Assembly (NCBI GenBank): GCA_033439265.1
Contig: JAVTVX010000013.1
Location: forward strand, 23,146,000 to 23,209,999
Source: Dillenia suffruticosa
Taxonomy: Eukaryota > Streptophyta > Magnoliopsida > Dilleniales > Dilleniaceae
Direction: 5' to 3'
Length of the DNA: 64,000 bases
Shown: in pieces, positions 57,232 to 64,000 of the stretch
Layout: the number at the start of each line of letters is the position of its first letter
How positions within the stretch are numbered: position 1 is the stretch's first letter
Program-made: the position numbers and the translations under genes
The notes under the pieces: generated by a model
What the model was told of the DNA's origin: nothing
Databases searched by the model: none
The model's input: the letters and a program-made list of their open reading frames with translations, nothing else

Positions 57232-59286
57232 TCAGCGACCTTGGGAAAGAACAGATTCTGCAACTGAAGCCCTAGTCCCACTAGCACTAGTATTCGTAGA
57301 TTGATCCGAGAGGAGACCTTCCCTCTCATCTTCTTCATCATCATCTTCGTCGTCATCTAAAGCAAAGTTAACATGGTGCTCAAACGACAATGCATTACCA
57401 ACTGCAGGCGACGATATCTCCGGCAATGGAGCTTCACCTTTCAAATACTGCACAATCTGTCTCATACTAGGCCTCATACTAGGTTCCACATTAGAACAAA
57501 TCAAACCGAGTTTCAAAACCAACTCCATTTCCTCGGCAACGTAGTCGTTTCGAAGATGAGGATCAGCAGCCTCGGCAATGTTTCCCCTCTTCCAAAACGA
57601 AAAGACTCTATCAACTAAATATATATCCGAATGCTGCGCTTGTCGTTCAATAGGTCTTCTTCCACAAGCCACTTCAAGCACAAATGCACCGAAAGCAAAC
57701 ACGTCTGCCCACGTTGTTGCCTTGCCGACTCTGTATTGTTCTGGCGCTAGATACCCAATTGTTCCGACCATGTGTGTAGTCTGAGGATCTTTTCCATGAT
57801 CATATAGCCTCGCGAGACCAAAATCTCCTAATCTGCCATTAAATTCAGAGTCCAGCATGACATTACTTGCCTTAATGTCTCTGTGGATCACCACTTGTTC
57901 CCATTCTTCATGTAAATAAAGCAGACCAGAAGCAACACCTTTGATCACATGAAACCTCTGTTTCCAATTCAGAGTGACCTCCGGAACGTTATGTATGTGC
58001 TTGTCTAGACTTCCATTGGGCATGAAGTCGTAGACGAGAAGTAATTCTCGTTTTCTTCGACAGTAGCCTAGGAGGGTTACAAGGTTTCGATGTCTGAGAC
58101 GGCCTATGCTTACAATTTCGGAGATGAATTCTCGGATCCCTTGTTTTGATTCATGGGAAACTCTCTTCACCGCGACTTCCATTTTCGTGTCCGGCAATAC
58201 TCCTCTGTAGACTGAACCAAATCCTCCTGCACCTAGGAGTTCTTCGTCTCTGAAGCCTCTTGTTGCGATGTAGAGATCCTTGTACTTGAATCGGTGAGGC
58301 CCATAGTCTGATTCCCAATCTTCAAGCAATTCCTCGTACTTTCGCTTCCTCAGCATGGCATAATAAAATGAACTAACCACAAGAACAAACATGAAACTGA
58401 AGAGGATTGGCAACCCAATTGTTACAAACTTTGGTAGTTCTTTCGGAAAGAGACGAGGAATTCCGGGAAGCATCGACAGACTGAGTGGTGGAGCTGGTCC
58501 ACCCAGACTGAAACTCCAACCCAGTACAAAATGGGAAGAAGGAACAGAACCGGTGGAGGATGAGAATCCGACATACATGGCTTCATTGAGAACAGCTGAA
58601 AGATCATATTTCAAGGAAAGAAGAGGATTTTGTGGTTTGGGAACTTTGATCGGAGCTAACGTCACATTGATTACCTTTTCATTGCCGTCATAATCCACCC
58701 AAAGTTGCATAGCTAAGCCGCTTGTAAGCGTCAAATTCCTGAGCTCATCGACACCACTGGCATTGGCATAGTAAGCGGCCGAAGCTGATATATTAGAGTA
58801 CAAGCTATTAATGTCAATCCCAACATGATTATCATTGATGTCCTTAAATCGGTCTCCTTGGACCGTATCAAGCTCCACCGCGAAAACATGATTGGTACTA
58901 TTTCCATTGTTGGATTCATTAAAGAGACCTAAATATTGAGTTGGCAAAGACCCTGGAAGTCCTCTTCGGGGAGCTACGACAAAAGCGATGCCATGACCGG
59001 TTAGGTTGGGATAGGGAGAAACTATAGCAAAAACGAAGGTGGTAGAGAAGGAGATGACTGTGCCATTGGAATTCTTGAACGTGATTGGATCTGGATGCCA
59101 ACCATGTCCCTGATTGATTTTGGCACGATGAGTGAGCTCCAACACCCCGGAAGATGTTATATCGGCTATGCCTTCGAGAGTTAGATTGGCTGACCGGAAT
59201 CCATTGTAGATGAAGCTCTCAGAAGCTGCCAATTTGACAACTACGATGATGAAGAAGAAGACCGCAACACCCATCTTGGAAGACAT
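57232..59286 (-). CDS. L-type lectin receptor kinase, array unit 3, 684 aa
   Basis: The predicted protein is identical, residue for residue by eye, to that of the unit 2 gene, and no nucleotide difference was noticed in the coding region. All landmarks are therefore the same: metal-site NDNHVGID at 151-158, GAGGFG at 352-357, Lys374, HRD at 468-470, DFG at 488-490, DDDEDDDEEDE at 644-654, end VLSQGR. Identity at this level means a very recent duplication, gene conversion, or an assembly or haplotype duplication. If real, it doubles the dose of one receptor. Confidence 0.93.
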   Translation of the reverse strand: MSSKMGVAVFFFIIVVVKLAASESFIYNGFRSANLTLEGIADITSSGVLELTHRAKINQGHGWHPDPITFKNSNGTVISFSTTFVFAIVSPYPNLTGHGIAFVVAPRRGLPGSLPTQYLGLFNESNNGNSTNHVFAVELDTVQGDRFKDINDNHVGIDINSLYSNISASAAYYANASGVDELRNLTLTSGLAMQLWVDYDGNEKVINVTLAPIKVPKPQNPLLSLKYDLSAVLNEAMYVGFSSSTGSVPSSHFVLGWSFSLGGPAPPLSLSMLPGIPRLFPKELPKFVTIGLPILFSFMFVLVVSSFYYAMLRKRKYEELLEDWESDYGPHRFKYKDLYIATRGFRDEELLGAGGFGSVYRGVLPDTKMEVAVKRVSHESKQGIREFISEIVSIGRLRHRNLVTLLGYCRRKRELLLVYDFMPNGSLDKHIHNVPEVTLNWKQRFHVIKGVASGLLYLHEEWEQVVIHRDIKASNVMLDSEFNGRLGDFGLARLYDHGKDPQTTHMVGTIGYLAPEQYRVGKATTWADVFAFGAFVLEVACGRRPIERQAQHSDIYLVDRVFSFWKRGNIAEAADPHLRNDYVAEEMELVLKLGLICSNVEPSMRPSMRQIVQYLKGEAPLPEISSPAVGNALSFEHHVNFALDDDEDDDEEDEREGLLSDQSTNTSASGTRASVAESVLSQGR

Positions 59287-60328
59287 GGTTGGAGAGAGAG
59301 AGAGAGAGAGAGTGAGTTTGCTCGGTTTTCAGTGTTACTCCCCTCTCAAGATCTGGCTCTTCAATTTTTTTTTTTTTTTTGGTTATTCTGTCAAACAGTG
59401 CAGCCTGTGAAGCTAAAGACGACTGACTTTCTTTTAGTCACGTGAGTGCGTGCTTGCGCGTGTCAAGGGAGTAAATTTTTCAGAGCCCTCAAAATGAAGA
59501 GCTGGTAGTTGAGTAGCTATATATCCGGATGTGGTCTCAATTTTTGCTTTATTGGGTATGGCTTCGGTGCTTATATAGAAGTAGAATGAACAAATAGGAA
59601 TTTTGTCGTTTTATTGAAATTTATTACATGCAGCAACCTTCCTCTCCCCTGCCTCCCTGTCTGCCTCCCTCCCTCTCTCTCTCTCTCTCTCTCTCCCCCT
59701 ATTTTTTTTCAAAGTCAATTAATATCCCTCTCAAATCTTCTTGGAAAGTTCCTGGGGTCGTTCTGGGGTTTGATTGGCTTAAGTTCAACCTTCGCAGCTT
59801 GGAAATTTTGTGATTCGATGTTGAAAAAATTAATAGAAGACTTCATGTCCTCTTGCGACGTAGATTCCCTCCGCATATTCCCTTCCCTAGGTGTCCTGGT
59901 GGTCTGGTCGATAACTTCACAGCTAGACTCATTAATGAGTAATTTGTCCGTTGTTGGTGTTAAACCATATTGGCCTAATTTATCTTTATTTAATTTTATT
60001 TTATATAAAATTATTTTTAAAATTAAAATAAAAATTAAACTGTGCTATAAAAAATTAAGTCAGTAATATATTCATAATTTAAAATTAAAAATCTATATTA
60101 GAACAATTAATATGTTGTTCTTGCTGTTTAGATCGTCCCTTTTGCTTAGAAAATCCGTCCTCCATTGCCTTTTCCTTATGTTACTTATAACTACGTTTGG
60201 CATGCTTCCCGGGAAGTAGGTGGTTTGCTTTGATTAAATCAAATGAAATTTTATCCCTATTCTAGCTGTCTGTCTACCATTTCGATGTATATACTAAGTA
60301 TAAAACAAATTTTAAAATTATCGATAAA
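59287..60328 (-). promoter_or_regulatory. Upstream region of the unit 3 LecRK
   Basis: Same sequence as in units 1 and 2, with the G-box at 59439-59444. The poly-T run near 59365 has 16 T and is preceded by an A in place of the C seen in unit 2. Confidence 0.5.
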
Positions 60329-60901
60329 CCAATAATAATAAGTAACATGAATTTCCTTTTAGAAGATCAAAATCCTAAGGACTTAAAATGAGAAAAAAAG
60401 AAATAGTCTATTCTCATTGTGGACTTGAACTTAGAACACGTCAAGGGCTTTCTAAATAAAATTGAAACCAAAATTTTCAAAAAAACTTGCAAAATAGGGC
60501 CATCTTCCCTAGCAAATAAGATCTCTAACTTCAAAATATAATCCAAAGCCTTGGTTTGACCCAAATTTCAAATTGTGTATTAAAAATATAAATAATCCTG
60601 TTTTCAGTTCATATTTAAAATATTTTTGGTCAATGGAATTTAAATGGCCATTTCAGCATCACCTCAATCTATTTCTAAACTTTTTTTAGCAGAGGAGTTT
60701 AACCATTTTACGTTATACTTCTGTGATCAATTAAAACCTGAAAATATTTTAAAATAAAAATTATTTATATTTTTAATATCATAATAAGGATTTTATTCAG
60801 GAGTTTGGGGTAAAATAGTGGTATGTTTCAACATATACCACATGTCTCTTTATACGTGGGCCTAACACAGCGTAAGCATCAAGTAAAATATATGTCTCCC
60901 G

Positions 60902-61293
60902 TAGGGGTGTATCTGAGTTGAGTCGATCTCAAGTATCTCTATACTCGAACTCGAGCTCGAATTCAAATTTTTTAATGATACTCAAACTCGACGAGCAATA
61001 ATAATGTAACTTGAATTCGACTCCTTTATAATTTAATAAACTTGAAATCGATTCAAGAATTCTAGATCTCGTGAGTTGTTATGAATATTTATGTAATATA
61101 TTAATATATTCTTTTTAATTTAATTTTTATATTATAATAATTTTTATATTAATATATATTATTAAATTATTTGACGAGTTTTTAAATCTAAAATTCTATT
61201 ACTACGATTTCGGTCAAAATCGAGTCGAGTCGAATTTTTGACCAAATGGCTTACGAGCGATTCGAACTCAACTCAATTTGCATAGCAGTCCTA
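60902..61293. mobile_element. Small hAT-like MITE, 392 bp (unit 3)
   Basis: Begins TAGGGGTGTATCTGAGTTGA and ends ...GCAGTCCTA. The right flank GTCTTGCG (61294-61301) equals the left flank of the unit 1 copy, and the left flank is GTCTCCCG (60894-60901). Across copies this restores an 8-bp target GTCTTGCG. Subterminal GAGTTGAGT repeats are inverted at the two ends. Confidence 0.75.
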
Positions 61294-62487
61294 GTCTTGC
61301 GTATTGATGAGACAATTCAAATTTAGTTTCTTCACATGTGAAGGTGATTGTTTTTTCTTCGCTCTTTTTTGGCTAACCAAAGAGATTGAGTGTGTTGCTA
61401 CTTAATTTGGCTATCAAAATTTAATTTTTAATTTGCTCTTAAATCTCCAGTACTTTTTTTTTTTGGCGAAAGCTTTTATTAATTCATCACTTCTTGTTCC
61501 TCCTATTACTCATAAGCTACTGCAATGAGCCGCACATCGAATTTCAAGGATAACTTCAGTTTTAGAACCCAATCCATTCATGTATCTCTGGACCTACTGG
61601 TTAATTGTTGGGGTTGACAAAGAAAAGGGGCAAAATTCAGCTATAATGACTGAATAGCACCCATTTCCTCCGCCCCTAGCAATCCTCCATCCTCGTATGA
61701 ACCCTATAGGTCACCTTTTACACAAGAAGAAGAAAGAACAAAATGCTTTCCAAATTTACAAAATTTTGAGATAACCCTTTATTTGACCTTTACCAAATTT
61801 TGGAAATGAGTTCAAAAGCGTACTAACACCGACCAAATCACAAATGCCAATGAATTATAACTAAATTAGTACTGTCCCCCTCCTTTTGTAATAGTATTGG
61901 GTTCATATTTTCTTATGTATAAAAAAAAGACCAAATCACAAATATAAATAAAAGAAAGATGCCTTATGTCCTTTGTTTAGATTATGTTTGTCTATCAAAT
62001 GATTTTTCTTCATGTTCCTTGTCCCCTTTTTGATGCCCAATGGAATGTTTTCATTTAATTATAGTTATTGCAGCATGTTACCTTAGACAAGGCACTTCTA
62101 TTTTAGTTTTTGGTAGGGCGGTCAAATGTGTCAAGGTTCATTGCAAACATAGCTGCCAAAGAGGTTCATGAGATATGGATACCCTAAACCCAATAAGAAG
62201 TGGATTGGAGTTTAGTCATGTAGCTCAGCTTGGATGGCACCTGCTGACCCTCCCTCCTCAGACAACTAAAATAATCGACGTGGAAAAAATTTAGTTCCAT
62301 TTAAAAATCTCCATTTCTCTCAACTTCGTATTTTTATGTTTTTAGAAAACATAAAATTTTACTGAAAATGTTTAGAATTATTATTATATTAATTTTTTGT
62401 ATAAAAAATTCCGGTTAACATAAATTTTTCCGAATAGGGCCTAGTATGCTGCAACAGAACAATTGCACAAACAAATAGAAGCCATCA

Positions 62488-62493
<6 letters not shown>

Positions 62494-62526
<33 letters not shown>
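62494..62526. repeat. Poly(A) run of 33
   Basis: The same site has 9 A in unit 1 (about 43036) and about 15 A in unit 2 (about 52313). Confidence 0.9.
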
Positions 62527-62530
<4 letters not shown>

Positions 62531-63029
62531 CGTTTGTTTATACGCAGAAACTGTATAGAAAAACCTTATTTTAATGGAAACCCATGAATCAACATCAAGT
62601 TAGCTGTCCAGGGTGTAGAAGTTTCAACTTTTTTATCAGCAGAAGTTGCACAGAAAATTAAAGATGGTGGACCTGAGCTCGATCAAGTAAAATAAAAAGG
62701 AGAGAAAATTTACATGTCCAAGCAATCAGGGGATAAAGCTAAACCTATACGTAAATGAGCAGGCCGGGCACTTCATTCGCCAAGAGATGCAAGAATACAA
62801 TTTTGCAGTCCAGGAAAAGTAGCACAGCAATCTGCCTATCCAGGCCTGTGGCACATGAAAACAAGTGCAGACTGGGCCTGCAAATCACATTTGGTTGCCA
62901 TCTGGAAATGGAATAGTCCACAAATGAGATGTCATACCTTAGATAATCTGTCTTACAATGCATACAAATAGAAATCATAGATTAAGTCCTTCTCTATAAC
63001 TGCCTACTCTGCCTTCTTCTACACTCACT

Positions 63030-63102
63030 ATGGCTGATGAGAACAAGCAAACCAAGCTCTCTGCAAAACAAACTGGGAACTCAGCAACCGTACAGCCAAG
63101 TA

Positions 63103-63135
<33 letters not shown>

Positions 63136-63897
63136 TTGCATTGAGGAAATCATCCTTAGTAACCCTTTTTATTAGTTATCTTGATTTCCTGGTTTGGTTT
63201 GTCACTAGTATGAACAATGAAACTAATTTTCTATCATTAAAAATCATTTTAACTCGGTTCACTTTGACTTGGTAGTATAAGCTTTTGCCCTACGATCCTT
63301 ATGTCTTGCATTTGAGCAGTCTCCCTTCCCAATGAAACCAACTGCAATTTCTCTTTGCTTTCGTCTGCAGCCCCCTCCTCTATTTTAATCTATCACTTTC
63401 CTGATTTTTACATAAATGTCTATTAAAATGTCAAAAAATTTACTTTTAAGAATCCCCTTCCTCACAAAAGGGAAGAAACACAGGCACGGAGAGACAGAGA
63501 CAATTATTGTGGGGCCTTTTCTTTTCTGTAAATTCTACGGGACAATTATCTCCTCGCAGTTCAGTGTTCATGGAACTAAATCTAGCACATGCTTCGATTC
63601 GTAAAGATGATGCCAAAGAATGATTGTCTAGAAGAGTATCAAAATATGTATTTAGGATACCAATATCTTTTTAATTTAAACTTATTTATGAGATCAGATC
63701 AAAAAGGGACATGGCCAGAGCTGGTAGGAGTGAAGGCAGAGGAAGCTGAGAGAAAGATCAGGGAAGAGATGCCTGCAGTGACTCAGTTTCAGATAATTGC
63801 ACAGAATAGCTTTGTTACAATGGACTACAATCCACGACGGACTCGATTGTTCGTAGATGACATAGGAAATGTTGTTCAGGCTCCTAGAATCGGATAA
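63030..63897 (+). CDS. Potato inhibitor I family serine protease inhibitor, two exons, 89 aa
   Basis: Exon 1 is 63030-63099 and exon 2 is 63698-63897. The proposed donor is CCAA|GTAATT and the acceptor GATCAG|ATCAAAAAGG; a second in-frame acceptor at 63707 would drop three residues. The protein starts [13 protein letters not shown], has no signal peptide, and carries the family marks WPELVG (29-34), FVTMDY (62-67) and LFVDD (74-78), ending in the invariant-like APRIG. By analogy with barley CI-2, the scissile bond is Met65-Asp66 and Arg71/Arg73 brace the binding loop. A Met at P1 suggests chymotrypsin- or subtilisin-like targets. Such inhibitors (MEROPS I13, PR-6) protect against insects and microbes. 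No cysteines are present, so the loop is held without a disulfide. This is the only intact copy of three in the array. Confidence 0.88.
63102..63135. repeat. (ATT)n microsatellite in the inhibitor intron
   Basis: About eleven ATT units just inside the intron donor. The pseudogene copies have about five (43632, 52916). Confidence 0.9.
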
Positions 63898-64000
63898 GAT
63901 AACCATCTATCAGAACTCAAAATAACCCACAGTAACTTTCCTTGTACTTGCTTGCTCTGTACCATTCTATTTTTCCTATTTTATCTTCCTCAAGATCATC

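Larger units (their letters stand above)
60329..63029. other. Unit 3 spacer between LecRK promoter and inhibitor gene
   Basis: Fuller version of the spacer, with the hAT-like element (60902-61293), the LINE-tail-like TTGGCGAAAGCTTTTATTAA at about 61461, and a long poly-A. The right part contains the presumed inhibitor promoter. A TATAA-like TCTATAAC lies only about 35 bp before the ATG, too close to be a confident TATA box. No other gene is seen. Confidence 0.5.
54110..64000. repeat. Tandem array unit 3 (continues past the window)
   Basis: Holds the LecRK at 57232-59286 and the intact inhibitor gene at 63030-63897. The last bases of the window still match unit 1 text after its inhibitor locus (44408-44512), so the unit extends beyond 64000 and more units may follow. 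Confidence 0.85.

Noticed and set aside
63589-63697. Open frame running into the inhibitor exon 2 from upstream ([12 protein letters not shown] start)
   Set aside because: This is intron sequence read through. The potato inhibitor I family needs only the short N-terminal exon at 63030, and the acceptor at 63697/63698 joins in phase.

Overview
The window looks like nuclear DNA of a eudicot plant, probably woody, though the sequence does not fix the species. It is AT-rich, intergenic space far exceeds coding space, and it carries plant transposon families (Ty3/gypsy LTR, TRIM, LINE, SINE, hAT, CACTA). Its genes are intronless L-type lectin receptor kinases (LecRKs) of the clade IV/S type, and one potato-inhibitor-I type serine protease inhibitor. 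Both families are plant defence families. No bacterial, organellar or viral genes were seen.

Layout. (1) 1-1539 is the right part of an LTR. (2) 1540-27065 holds three related direct copies of one module. The full module is an importin-11-like exon fragment, a LecRK, then a tail region. Copy A (1540-6263) has the importin fragment but no LecRK. Copy B (10560-17935) has an intact LecRK (11933-13951) but no importin fragment. Copy C (17936-27065) has both, but its LecRK (22150-24123) is broken by frameshifts and by a stop in the catalytic HRD motif. The copies act as empty-site controls for each other, and this exposes a hAT element, a SINE, a 31-nt U2 snRNA retrocopy, a TRIM and LINE relics. 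(3) 27066-33172 holds a LecRK with a shortened lectin domain (29610-31529) and a kinase-tail pseudogene (32365-32946). (4) 33173-64000 is a tandem array of three units of about 9.3-11.7 kb. Each unit has a minus-strand LecRK (37520-39586, 47949-50003, 57232-59286) and a plus-strand protease inhibitor I locus (43558-44407, 52842-53691, 63030-63897). The second and third LecRK proteins are identical. Only the last inhibitor copy is intact.

Biology. The LecRKs should be plasma-membrane receptors with an outer legume-lectin-like domain and an inner RD-type Ser/Thr kinase. The inhibitor should block chymotrypsin- or subtilisin-like proteases. Perception receptors and an anti-protease effector thus lie side by side in an expanding array, but co-regulation is inference only.

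The most striking signals are about 1.04 kb upstream of the array LecRKs that is identical in three copies whose coding regions differ by about 31 residues, the near-identity of about 7.6 kb between units 2 and 3, the U2 retrocopy with 13-bp target duplications, and a LecRK whose lectin domain lacks the usual metal-binding loop. I found no clearly new multi-gene system. All identity statements are by-eye comparisons.
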